Shown here piece by piece: positions 43,309 through 51,805 of a stretch of 64,000 bases of DNA. Where the stretch lies: positions 62,001 to 126,000 of the forward strand of contig JAEZJV010000079.1 of the NCBI GenBank assembly GCA_023415635.1, written 5' to 3'. The notes beneath the pieces are model-generated. The model saw only the letters and a list, made by a program, of their open reading frames with translations. It ran no database searches and had not been told where the DNA came from. The stretch's first letter is position 1. Every line of letters starts with the position of its first letter. The stretch is from Bacillota bacterium (GTDB lineage: Bacteria > Bacillota > Clostridia > Lachnospirales > Lachnospiraceae). A program made the translations under genes and the position numbers.

Positions 43309-44709
43309 TTGAAACAAGTTAGAATTGGTTTTGCACCGACAAGACGAAGCATTTTTAGTGCACCCGATGCCGTCAAATATGCTGAGTTGACTCGTAATAA
43401 ACTGAAGGAGCTGGGTGTTGAATTCATAGATATCAAGGATATTAATGAGGAAGGTCTTCTCTATGATGAACAGGACAGAATAAAGATTGCGGATAAATTT
43501 AAAAGAGAAAAAATAGACGGATTATTTTTTCCACATTGTAATTTTGGAACAGAATATGAGGTTGCCCGTCTTGCGAAGGAATTAAAGGTCCCGGTTTTAC
43601 TTTGGGGACCGCGAGATGAACGGCCGGATGAGAAGGGAATACGATTAAGAGACAGTCAGTGCGGCTTATTTGCAACTGGAAAGGTGTTGCGGAGATTTCA
43701 GGTTCCCTTCACTTATCTGACTAACTGCAGATTAGAGGATCCTGAATTTGAGAGAGGTATCCGATTGTTTCTCTCTGTATGCAACGTAGTTAAGACCTTT
43801 CATAATACAAGAATTCTGCAGATTGCTCCAAGACCCTTTGATTTTTGGTCTACCATGTGCAACGAGGGAGAGCTGCTGGAGAGATTTAACATCCAATTAT
43901 CACCTATACCCATTCCGGAGCTTGTAGAAGAAGTTAAGAAAGTGAAGGAAGAAAAAGCAGAGGTCCTGGCTGTGATGCAATACTGCAGGGAGAATATGAA
44001 CATTAAAGTTAAGGACGATGTGCTTGAGAATGTAGCGGCTTTGAAGATAGCTATGAAGAGACTTGCCGGTAAATATGGCTGTAATGCGATTGCCATCCAG
44101 TGCTGGAATGCGTTACAGGGGGAACTGGGCATTATGCCTTGCGCAGCGAATTCCCTGCTAAACGAAGAAGGAATTCCGGTTGTCTGCGAAACAGACATAC
44201 ACGGTGCAATTACTGCAGTTATGGTCGAAGCAGCGACTCTTGAAGACAGGAGAGGTTTTTTTGCAGATTGGACAGTGCGTCATCCGGATAATGAGAATGG
44301 TGAGTTGTTACAGCATTGCGGCCCTTGGCCATTATCTGTAGCGAAGGAAAAGCCCTCCATCGGATATCCTCTGGCCTTTGAACATCCCGGGGCGGTTGAA
44401 GCAGAGGCTAAACACGGCATCATGACGTTATGCAGATTTGATGGAGATAATGGTGAATATTCTTTGCTTCTTGGTAATGCAGTTGGGATAGAAGGCCCTT
44501 ATACCAAAGGGACTTATGTCTGGGTAGAGGTAGAAAATTTAAAACGCCTGGAGGATAAGCTGGTCTGTGGTCCTTACATTCATCACTGCGTGGGGATTCA
44601 TGAGGATGTGGTTCCTGCGCTTTATGAAGCATGTAAGTATCTAAAAATAAAGCCGGATCTGTACGACCCTGTCGAGGAAAAGGTAAAAGCTTTTATACGC
44701 GGCGAATAA
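43309..44709 (+). CDS. L-fucose/L-arabinose isomerase-fold protein
   Basis: A 466-residue protein of the FucI/AraA fold, starting at TTG 43309 after AGGAGGG. It shows three-part architecture with FFPHCNFGTEYEVARLAKEL early and a metal-site region VVCETDIHGA (Glu and Asp ligands, about residue 290) plus YIHHCVGIHEDV (His, about 424). These match the Glu, Asp, His metal ligands of fucose isomerase. It should interconvert an aldose and ketose. Proximity to an FGGY kinase and split transketolase suggests the aldose is D-apiose (proposed), though a pentose or hexose isomerase role is possible. The exact substrate is not readable from sequence. Confidence 0.82.
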   Translation: MKQVRIGFAPTRRSIFSAPDAVKYAELTRNKLKELGVEFIDIKDINEEGLLYDEQDRIKIADKFKREKIDGLFFPHCNFGTEYEVARLAKELKVPVLLWGPRDERPDEKGIRLRDSQCGLFATGKVLRRFQVPFTYLTNCRLEDPEFERGIRLFLSVCNVVKTFHNTRILQIAPRPFDFWSTMCNEGELLERFNIQLSPIPIPELVEEVKKVKEEKAEVLAVMQYCRENMNIKVKDDVLENVAALKIAMKRLAGKYGCNAIAIQCWNALQGELGIMPCAANSLLNEEGIPVVCETDIHGAITAVMVEAATLEDRRGFFADWTVRHPDNENGELLQHCGPWPLSVAKEKPSIGYPLAFEHPGAVEAEAKHGIMTLCRFDGDNGEYSLLLGNAVGIEGPYTKGTYVWVEVENLKRLEDKLVCGPYIHHCVGIHEDVVPALYEACKYLKIKPDLYDPVEEKVKAFIRGE

Positions 44710-44762
44710 TACTGTGCTTATTTGATGGTTTAGGTCGATGAATGGAAATGAGGCGAAAGAAT

Positions 44763-45596
44763 ATGAGAAATTTAACAGCCAAATCCTTTGAATTGAGGAA
44801 AAGGGTTTTGGATATGGTTTATCATGCGAAGGCCGGACATATCGGCGGAGATTTTTCGGTTATGGAGATTCTAGTAACATTATACTACCGAGAAATGAAT
44901 GTATCGCCTGATAAGATAAATGCACCGGACAGAGATTTCTTTATACTGAGTAAGGGGCATTCGGTGGAGGCTCTCTATGCAGTGTTATCTGATTTGGGTT
45001 TCTTTTCAAGGGAAGACTTGCTTACCTATTCCCAGTTTAAATCGAAGTACATAGGGCACCCGAACAATAAAATAAATGGGATAGAAATGAATTCGGGTTC
45101 TCTGGGACATGGCCTTCCTGTATCTGTCGGTATGGCTCTGGGGCTTCGTATGGATAGAAGAGGGAACCGGGTATACACTGTCATGGGAGACGGAGAACTT
45201 GCAGAGGGTTCAGTTTGGGAGGGAGCTATGGCGGCCGGACATTATAAGCTCGATAACCTTTGTGCTGTTATTGACCGGAATCGTCTCCAGATATCAGGAG
45301 GAACTGAGGAAGTAATGACTCAGGATAACCAGGATGAACGCTGGCAGAGCTTCGGCTGGAATGTAATTCATACAGAGGGAAATAACATAGAGTCCTTAGT
45401 AACTGCATTGGAAGATGCAAGAGCAACAAAGGGAAAACCTACCGTCATTATAGCAGATACGATAAAAGGCTATGGTGTTTCGTTTATGGAGAATAATGTT
45501 AAATGGCACCATCGCGTACCTACGGCTGAGGAATATGAGGTGGCTGTACATGAATTGGAGGAAAGGAGAAAAGAAGCTGATGAATACAATTCCTAA
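44763..45596 (+). CDS. Transketolase, N-terminal (TPP-binding) subunit
   Basis: A 277-residue half-transketolase. It contains the phosphate/TPP-binding motif GDGELAEGSVWEGAMAAG (about 142-160) and the following N of DRNRLQISG, which complete the TPP site. ATG 44763 is chosen with GAGG 9 bases upstream; longer starts at 44742/44748 lack one. The C-terminal half is the next gene, overlapping by 17 bases. Split transketolases of this type include the AptA/AptB enzyme for apulose 4-phosphate and others for sulfosugars; generic transketolase is also possible. Confidence 0.92.
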   Translation: MRNLTAKSFELRKRVLDMVYHAKAGHIGGDFSVMEILVTLYYREMNVSPDKINAPDRDFFILSKGHSVEALYAVLSDLGFFSREDLLTYSQFKSKYIGHPNNKINGIEMNSGSLGHGLPVSVGMALGLRMDRRGNRVYTVMGDGELAEGSVWEGAMAAGHYKLDNLCAVIDRNRLQISGGTEEVMTQDNQDERWQSFGWNVIHTEGNNIESLVTALEDARATKGKPTVIIADTIKGYGVSFMENNVKWHHRVPTAEEYEVAVHELEERRKEADEYNS

Positions 45597-46521
45597 CCGT
45601 CAGGCTATCTGTGAGGTACTGATAGAAAAAGCTTATTCCGATCAGGATATTGTTGTATTATGCAGTGATTCCAGAGGTTCAGCTTCCTTGGCTGATTTTG
45701 CCAAGGCCCATCCGACACAATTCATCGAGGTAGGCATTGCTGAGCAAAATCTGGTCAGCATGGCAGCGGGCCTTGCTCGAATCGGTAAGAAACCTATAGC
45801 AGCTTCTCCGGCCTGCTTTCTTTCCACAAGAAGTATGGAGCAGGCGAAGGTTGATGTATCCTATTCCGACACCAATGTGACTCTGCTGGGCATCAGCGGT
45901 GGAATCAGCTACGGTGCACTTGGATTTACGCATCACTCGGTACAGGATATTGCAATAATGGGGTCAATACCAAACATGCGAGTCTATATTCCGAGTGACA
46001 GACATCAGTCGAAATACTTAGTGGAAGCACTGCTGGAGGATAAGAAACCAGCCTATATCCGGATAGGAAGAAATGCAGTGGAAGACATTTATTCAGAGGA
46101 TTGGATACCGTTTCATATGGATAAGGCTACAGTCTTATGTGACGGAGAGGATTTACTGCTTGTAGCCTGCGGAGAAATGGTCAGGCCAACTCTGCTTGCG
46201 GCTCAGGAGCTTCAAAAAATGGGAGTATCTGCTACGGTACTGGATATGTATTGTGTAAAACCCCTGGATGAAGAAGCGATAATTCGGGCTGCAAAAAAAG
46301 CAAGGGCAGTGATTACGGTGGAAGAACATAGCTGGATCGGTGGCCTGGGGTCCCTGGTAAGTCAGGTAATATCGAGGGAATGCCCAAAAAGAGTGATGAA
46401 TCTGGCACTTCCTGATACGCCGGTGATAACAGGAAAATCACAGGAGGTATTCGACTATTATGGGTTAAATACCGAAGGAATTATAAAAACTGCGATGGGG
46501 TTGATGAGTAATGTCAAATAG
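45580..46521 (+). CDS. Transketolase, C-terminal subunit
   Basis: A 314-residue partner of the preceding gene, with the pyrimidine-binding domain (FIEVGIAEQNLVSMAAGLA holds the catalytic Glu that activates TPP) and the C-terminal transketolase domain (ITVEEHSWIGGLGSLV). The longer upstream frame overlapping the N-subunit was rejected: ATG 45580 has AAAGGAG upstream. It also overlaps the FGGY kinase gene by 11 bases, so isomerase, both transketolase subunits and kinase form one tightly coupled operon. Confidence 0.92.
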   Translation: MNTIPNRQAICEVLIEKAYSDQDIVVLCSDSRGSASLADFAKAHPTQFIEVGIAEQNLVSMAAGLARIGKKPIAASPACFLSTRSMEQAKVDVSYSDTNVTLLGISGGISYGALGFTHHSVQDIAIMGSIPNMRVYIPSDRHQSKYLVEALLEDKKPAYIRIGRNAVEDIYSEDWIPFHMDKATVLCDGEDLLLVACGEMVRPTLLAAQELQKMGVSATVLDMYCVKPLDEEAIIRAAKKARAVITVEEHSWIGGLGSLVSQVISRECPKRVMNLALPDTPVITGKSQEVFDYYGLNTEGIIKTAMGLMSNVK

Positions 46522-47992
46522 CTATATCCTTGGGATTGATCAGAGTACGCAGGGAACTAAAGCTGTCCTGCTTGATAAAACCGGTAAAATTCTTGGCCGG
46601 CAGGATATCGGGCATGAGCAGATCATCAATAAGCTTGGGTGGGTTGAGCATGATCCTATCCAGATTTATAAGAATGTGATTTCTGCGGTAAAAGCACTGC
46701 TTAATATAACGCTGGTGAAGAAATCAGAGATCATTGGTGTAGGTATTACAAATCAGAGAGAAACAGCTGTTGTATGGGACAGGCAAAGCGGTATACCGGT
46801 CTGTAATGCTATTGTATGGCAATGTGCCAGGGGTGCTGCTATCTGCAAGAGACTCGAAGCATCAAAGGAGCTGATACATAATAGAACGGGATTGAATCTG
46901 TCTCCGTATTTTACAGCATCTAAAATTGCCTGGGTTATAGAGAATGTTGAGGGTGCAAGAAGTAAGTCGGAGCGGGCCGAGCTGGCATACGGTACGATGG
47001 ATAGCTGGTTAGTATATAAGCTTACCCAAGGAGCTACCTTCAAAACGGATTACTCCAATGCTTCAAGAACACAGCTTTTCAATATTCATGACCTTAAGTG
47101 GGATCGTGATATATGCGAGTTATTTGGCATTAATACGGCTTGTTTGGCAGAGGTTTACGATTCTAACGCCTGTTACGGGTATACCGATTTTGATGGGTTA
47201 CTGGAAGAACCAATTCCGATACACGCTGTACTGGGAGATTCTCACGGTGCTTTGTTCGGTCAAAACTGTATGGAGAGTGGGATGGTAAAAGCCACCTACG
47301 GAACCGGTTCCTCTATTATGATGAATATCGGAGCCAAACCATATATCAGTAACAAGGGAATCGTAACATCCCTTGCCTGGGGAATGGATGGACGGGTAGA
47401 ATATGTGCTGGAAGGAAACATTAATTACACTGGGGCAGTAATAAGCTGGCTGAAGGATAAGGTGGAACTGATTGACAGCTCCGATGAAACGGAATATTAT
47501 GCAAGTATTGCGAACCCGGCAGATCATACCTATCTGGTTCCCGCTTTCTCCGGTCTGGGTGCTCCTTATTGGAACAGCGACGCCTCAGCAATTCTGTATG
47601 GTATGACTAGAAATACTGGGAAAGCAGAAATAGTAAGAGCGGCACTGGAGTCGATTGCATACCAGATTACCGATATCATAGAAGCAATGAGGCAAGATAC
47701 CGGGATAGAGATTACAGAGCTTCGGGTCGACGGCGGTCCCACAAAAAACCGTTACCTGATGCAATTTCAAAGTGATTTATTAAGCATTCCGTTAAGAGTT
47801 CCAAAAACAGATGAATTATCTGTAGTCGGAGCAGCATATACGGCAGGAATTGCCTTTGGAGTCTATGATAAGGATAAGGTGTTTTCAGAGATTGAGGCGG
47901 TTCAATTTCATCCTGATATGGAGCAGGAGATTAGGGCTGAGAAGCTAAAGGGCTGGAAGGAAGCTGTCAATATGATAATGAAAGATAAATAG
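46511..47992 (+). CDS. FGGY-family carbohydrate kinase (glycerol kinase-like)
   Basis: A 493-residue sugar kinase with GIDQSTQGTKAVLLD at the N-terminus (phosphate-1 loop), TNQRETAVVWD, GDSHGALFGQ and the C-terminal ELRVDGGPTKNRYLMQFQSDLL ATP-site signature. It resembles glycerol kinase and xylulokinase; the subgroup is not resolved. Within the operon it would phosphorylate the ketose made by the isomerase before the transketolase step. If the locus is for apiose, it would be the apulokinase. ATG 46511 overlaps the preceding gene; last gene of the operon. Confidence 0.88.
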   Translation: MSNSYILGIDQSTQGTKAVLLDKTGKILGRQDIGHEQIINKLGWVEHDPIQIYKNVISAVKALLNITLVKKSEIIGVGITNQRETAVVWDRQSGIPVCNAIVWQCARGAAICKRLEASKELIHNRTGLNLSPYFTASKIAWVIENVEGARSKSERAELAYGTMDSWLVYKLTQGATFKTDYSNASRTQLFNIHDLKWDRDICELFGINTACLAEVYDSNACYGYTDFDGLLEEPIPIHAVLGDSHGALFGQNCMESGMVKATYGTGSSIMMNIGAKPYISNKGIVTSLAWGMDGRVEYVLEGNINYTGAVISWLKDKVELIDSSDETEYYASIANPADHTYLVPAFSGLGAPYWNSDASAILYGMTRNTGKAEIVRAALESIAYQITDIIEAMRQDTGIEITELRVDGGPTKNRYLMQFQSDLLSIPLRVPKTDELSVVGAAYTAGIAFGVYDKDKVFSEIEAVQFHPDMEQEIRAEKLKGWKEAVNMIMKDK

Positions 47993-48005
47993 GAATAGTA
48001 GTTAG

Positions 48006-48038
48006 AGAGAAAGCCTGCAGATTATGCAGGCTTTCTCT
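48006..48038. terminator. Bidirectional terminator after FGGY kinase
   Basis: AGAGAAAGCCTGCA (48006-48019) pairs perfectly with TGCAGGCTTTCTCT (48025-48038), loop GATTA-type. Serves the kinase and the convergent AraC gene. Confidence 0.75.
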
Positions 48039-48075
48039 AAAGGAAAGATAATGATACTATGAAAAAAAGAAAGAT

Positions 48076-48969
48076 TTAAAGCGCAGTCAGGGGATCAGTA
48101 TGCACGTGATTTCTTCTGCGGTATAAGTTCTTAAATTCCGTCGGAGTACATTCCTTCAGGTTTTTAAATACACGGTTGAAGGTAGCGATGCTGGAGAAAC
48201 CGGAAAGCATTGCAACCTCTGTAATTGTCAGATGTGGGTCAAGTAGAAGTCTTTCAGCTTCCTTTACCCTTCTTTGGTTCAAGTAATCATAGAAGGACAT
48301 ATCCGTAAACTGCTTGAAGAGTCTGGAAAAATGGAATTTACTGAAGCCTGCCACATCGGCAATGGAATTCAACGTAATATCTTCCATGTAATTATTGCTG
48401 ATATACTCAAAAATGGTATTGAACTTCTCGATATACTCCCGCTGCTTATTAAGCTTCACAGCAGGGAACAGGTTCTCGGTATTCATATATTTGCGACCGG
48501 TTACGACTAGCATTTGAATAATCAATGCATAAAGTGCTTCCTCGCGAAGAGTATTCTTACTCTGGTATTCCTTCGTCAGCTCATGAAACAGCTCCGAGAG
48601 CTTCTCATAGATATCCGGCGCGGTTGCCGGTGTAATTAATCGCGGCTGGCTTAATATGGCAAGAATATTCGACAGACCCTTCAGATTACTGATCAAGGAA
48701 AAATCGAATAGCAATATCCGCCTGACACCCTCTGTTGGAGCAAGCAATTCATGAAGCTCACCTGGAGGAATGATTAGGATATCACCCTCCTGCAGCAGGT
48801 AGGTGGTTTTCCCTATGTGAATGGTATATATGTTCTCAACCGGCATGATCATCTCAATTGCCGTATGCCAATGAACCGGATAATTATCAGTCACATGATT
48901 AATATGGAGTAAAATCGAGGAGTGATTTTGATAATCCACCTTCTCAAATATACCGTCCATAATCCGCAT
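48076..48969 (-). CDS. AraC-family transcriptional regulator
   Basis: A 297-residue activator with an N-terminal cupin (IGKTTYLLQEGDILIIPPGELHEL, about 55-78) and a C-terminal double helix-turn-helix (SIADVAGFSKFHFSRLFKQFTDMSFYDYL and LTITEVAMLSGFSSIATFNRVFK). Start ATG 48969 with AAGGCAGGA upstream. It is divergent from the GH3-GH67 xylan genes, and three direct AGCAAA repeats spaced by two helical turns lie just before their promoter region. It is the probable activator of that set in response to a xylo-oligosaccharide (inference). Confidence 0.9.
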   Translation of the reverse strand: MRIMDGIFEKVDYQNHSSILLHINHVTDNYPVHWHTAIEMIMPVENIYTIHIGKTTYLLQEGDILIIPPGELHELLAPTEGVRRILLFDFSLISNLKGLSNILAILSQPRLITPATAPDIYEKLSELFHELTKEYQSKNTLREEALYALIIQMLVVTGRKYMNTENLFPAVKLNKQREYIEKFNTIFEYISNNYMEDITLNSIADVAGFSKFHFSRLFKQFTDMSFYDYLNQRRVKEAERLLLDPHLTITEVAMLSGFSSIATFNRVFKNLKECTPTEFKNLYRRRNHVHTDPLTAL

Positions 48970-49272
48970 AAATGATATCCTGCCTTTCAGAATTTTTGCT
49001 CATTATGTATCACGATCAACAAGGGTATTGCTATTTGAATATTGCTATCTCATAGCTTTGTAACTGAGTAAATATTGCTATTTCAAGTTATTCCGGAATA
49101 GAGTGATAATTTCAACAATAGAAGAGTCAATACTCAAAATTAAACTCATTTTATGAGAGAATTAAGGAATGTATTCCCTAAATCTATTTTAATATATCTT
49201 AAGTAATTTGTAAATAACATTTGTTAATTCAATGAATTATTTTTGGTGCTCCTATTTGACCTTCTTAAGAAC
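48970..49272. other. Intergenic region with ATTGCTAT repeats upstream of AraC
   Basis: Three ATTGCTAT copies (49027-49034, 49041-49048, 49074-49081; ATAGCAAT on the minus strand) lie in the AraC promoter side, spaced 14 and 33. They resemble the AGCAAA repeats further right. Otherwise AT-rich with no gene. Confidence 0.45.
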
Positions 49273-49330
49273 AGCAAAACATGAGATAACAATAGCAAAA
49301 ATTGATAGGATAAAAAGCAAATTTTGATAT
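49273..49330 (+). promoter_or_regulatory. Three direct AGCAAA repeats, AraC operator
   Basis: AGCAAAACATGAGATA at 49273, AGCAAAAATTGATAG at 49294, AGCAAATTTTGATAT at 49316, spaced 21 and 22 bases (two helical turns). The last repeat lies where a -35 would be for TATAGT at 49341-49346, typical of an AraC-activated promoter. Confidence 0.6.
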
Positions 49331-49415
49331 AGACTTATTGTATAGTGAATATAGTAATTCATTCGATACTCAGACTATTTTGTCAGTTAATATAGGGATG
49401 AATAAGAAGCTGCAG

Positions 49416-49453
49416 AAGGGTTCAAGGAGAAACGATGGTTTCATTGAACCCTT
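49416..49453 (+). promoter_or_regulatory. Leader hairpin before GH3 gene
   Basis: AAGGGTTCAA (49416-49425) pairs with TTGAACCCTT (49444-49453), then TT. It lies in the leader, 68 bases before the start codon. Weak terminator or mRNA stabiliser. Confidence 0.45.
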
Positions 49454-49520
49454 TTCGTAGACTGGAAGTGCTGTTACATGGTAAACCATTCGATTATCAA
49501 TTATAACAGGAGGTTGTAAG

Positions 49521-51680
49521 ATGCAGGATTATAAGGCTTATATGGATGAATCCTTAAGCTTTGAAGAGAGAGCGAAGGATCTGGTTTCAAAGATGACATT
49601 GGAAGAGAAAGTATTCCAGACCCTACACACCGCGCCGGCGATTGAAAGGCTCGGTGTAAAGGCATATAACTGGTGGAATGAGGCTCTTCATGGTGTAGCT
49701 CGTGCCGGTGTGGCTACTGTATTTCCTCAGGCAATCGGCCTGGCAGCAACCTTTGACGAAGAGCTGCTGGAGGAAGTGGCTGATACCATCTCCACTGAAG
49801 GCAGAGCAAAATTCAATATGCAACAGAAATATAATGATACGGATATTTACAAGGGCTTGACCTTCTGGTCTCCTAATGTGAACATCTTCCGTGATCCGAG
49901 ATGGGGAAGAGGACATGAGACCTACGGAGAAGATCCTTACTTAAGCTCCAGATTGGGTGTCAGATTCATCCAGGGTATTCAGGGTCATGATAAGAAATAT
50001 CTGAAGGCGGCGGCTTGCGCTAAACATTTTGCCGTCCATTCGGGACCCGAGGACATCAGACACAGCTTTAATGCTGAAGTCAGCCAACAGGATTTATATG
50101 AAACCTATCTGCCTGCTTTTAAGGCATGTGTGAAGGAAGCTGAGGTTGAGGCTGTCATGGGTGCTTATAATAGAACCAACGGCGAGCCCTGCTGCGGAAG
50201 TAAGACCTTACTCAAGGATATATTGAGGGATGCATGGGGCTTCCAGGGTCATGTAACCTCCGACTGCTGGGCAATCAGGGATTTTCATGAAGGTCATATG
50301 GTGACAGGAAATGCAGTGGAGTCAGTAGCACTAGCGATGAACAACGGCTGTGATCTAAATTGCGGTAATATTTATGGTAATCTTTTATATGCCATACGAG
50401 ATGGCTTGGTCAGTGAAGAGACCATTGATACGGCAGTAACCAGATTGATCATGACACGGATGAAGCTCGGTTTATTTGATGATCAGGCAAAGGTTCCATT
50501 TTGTAACATCAGCTATGAACAGGTTGACAGTAAGGAACATATGCTGTTGAATCAGGAGGCCGCCAGAAAATGTATTGTATTATTAAAGAATGATAAGCAG
50601 CTGCTTCCGTTAAATAAGAAGAAACTAAGAGCTGTCGGTGTAATAGGTCCCAATGCTAATAACCGTAAGGCTCTTGTAGGAAATTATGAAGGAACTGCCT
50701 CCGAATATATAACTGTTCTGGAGGGAATTAAGGAATATCTCGGTGACGATGTAAGGGTATATTATTCCGAGGGCTGTCATCTGTTCAAGGAAGGGATCCA
50801 GGGACTCTCTACCGGTAATGATAGAATTGCGGAAGCACGTGCTGTCTGCGATATGAGTGATGTAGTTGTTGCCTGCTTCGGTCTCGATCCGGGCTTGGAG
50901 GGTGAGGAAGGCGATCAGGGTAATGAATTTGCCAGTGGTGATAAGCCGGATTTAAAGCTTCCCGGAATTCAGGAAGACGTGTTGAAGGCGTTATATGAAA
51001 GCGGAAAACCGGTGATACTGATACTGTTATCCGGAAGTGCGCTTAGTATTCCGTGGGCAGATGAGCATATTCCTGCAATCCTTCAGGGATGGTATCCGGG
51101 TGCGCAGGGTGGACGTGCAATCGCACAGCTTCTCTTCGGTGAATTTTCACCCGAGGGCAAGCTTCCGGTTACCTTCTATCGTACATCTGAAGAGCTGCCT
51201 GAATTTACCGATTACAGCATGAAGGGAAGAACCTATCGCTATATGACGGAGGAGGCATTATATCCTTTTGGCTACGGTCTATCCTATACAAGCTTTGAGA
51301 TGAGCAATATTACTGTTGATACAGAGGAAATAGCTGCCGGTAAAACAATTTCCTGCAGCATGGAGGTAAAGAATACCGGTGCTTATGCCGGAGCAGAGAC
51401 AGTTCAGGTTTATGTAAGGGTTAAGGCGGACGGAGCTCCAAAGCATCAATTGAAGGGACTAAAGAAGCTTTATCTTAAGCCTGGTGAGCAGAAGGCTGTG
51501 ACGCTGGAGCTGAACGAGGAAGCCTTCGGATTATATGATAACAGTGGAAAGCTGGTTCTTCATGAGGGTGAATATGAGCTGTTTATAGGAAGCTGCCAGC
51601 CTGATGCAAGAAGCATCAGTTTAACCGGAAGGAAGCCATACTGTAAGAAGCTTCATTCCAAAAAGACTGTTATATTGTAA
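49521..51680 (+). CDS. GH3 beta-xylosidase
   Basis: Hydrolyses xylo-oligosaccharides to xylose from the non-reducing end. The 719-residue protein has the GH3 barrel with YNWWNEALHGVAR, the substrate motif KHFAVHSGPE and the nucleophile Asp in VTSDCWAIRDF (about 252). Then come a (beta/alpha)6 domain with PFGYGLSYTSFE and a C-terminal fibronectin III-like domain (about 590-705). The KHF..H/SDxW residues and the sequence pattern match xylan-related GH3. There is no signal peptide, so it is intracellular. AGGAGG before ATG 49521. First gene of the AraC-controlled set, with a hairpin at 51711 between it and GH67. Confidence 0.92.
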   Translation: MQDYKAYMDESLSFEERAKDLVSKMTLEEKVFQTLHTAPAIERLGVKAYNWWNEALHGVARAGVATVFPQAIGLAATFDEELLEEVADTISTEGRAKFNMQQKYNDTDIYKGLTFWSPNVNIFRDPRWGRGHETYGEDPYLSSRLGVRFIQGIQGHDKKYLKAAACAKHFAVHSGPEDIRHSFNAEVSQQDLYETYLPAFKACVKEAEVEAVMGAYNRTNGEPCCGSKTLLKDILRDAWGFQGHVTSDCWAIRDFHEGHMVTGNAVESVALAMNNGCDLNCGNIYGNLLYAIRDGLVSEETIDTAVTRLIMTRMKLGLFDDQAKVPFCNISYEQVDSKEHMLLNQEAARKCIVLLKNDKQLLPLNKKKLRAVGVIGPNANNRKALVGNYEGTASEYITVLEGIKEYLGDDVRVYYSEGCHLFKEGIQGLSTGNDRIAEARAVCDMSDVVVACFGLDPGLEGEEGDQGNEFASGDKPDLKLPGIQEDVLKALYESGKPVILILLSGSALSIPWADEHIPAILQGWYPGAQGGRAIAQLLFGEFSPEGKLPVTFYRTSEELPEFTDYSMKGRTYRYMTEEALYPFGYGLSYTSFEMSNITVDTEEIAAGKTISCSMEVKNTGAYAGAETVQVYVRVKADGAPKHQLKGLKKLYLKPGEQKAVTLELNEEAFGLYDNSGKLVLHEGEYELFIGSCQPDARSISLTGRKPYCKKLHSKKTVIL

Positions 51681-51710
51681 AGATTTCGGATAATATTATA
51701 CTAGTAAGAG

Positions 51711-51760
51711 AATAGTGGGAGTGTTATTATTCAAGTTGAATAATATACTCCCATTATATA
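51711..51760. terminator. Hairpin between GH3 and GH67 genes
   Basis: AATAGTGGGAGTGTTATTATTCAA-type arm (51711-51734 region) pairs with TTGAATAATATACTCCCATT, two mismatches, loop one to two bases. It may terminate partly or shape differential expression; the downstream gene has no clear separate promoter. Confidence 0.55.
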
Positions 51761-51805
51761 TAAGCTTTCCATTATACTAATATGTAAGGAAATGAGGAAA
51801 TTAAT

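Noticed and set aside
43800..44198. A 132-codon minus-strand frame inside the isomerase gene
   Set aside because: Serine-rich shadow of the isomerase coding sequence without start signals.
43309..47992. Sulfoquinovose (sulfo-transketolase) pathway as the role of the split transketolase operon
   Set aside because: No sulfolactaldehyde reductase, sulfosugar glycosidase or sulfonate exporter nearby, and an FGGY kinase is not part of that route; not fully excluded.
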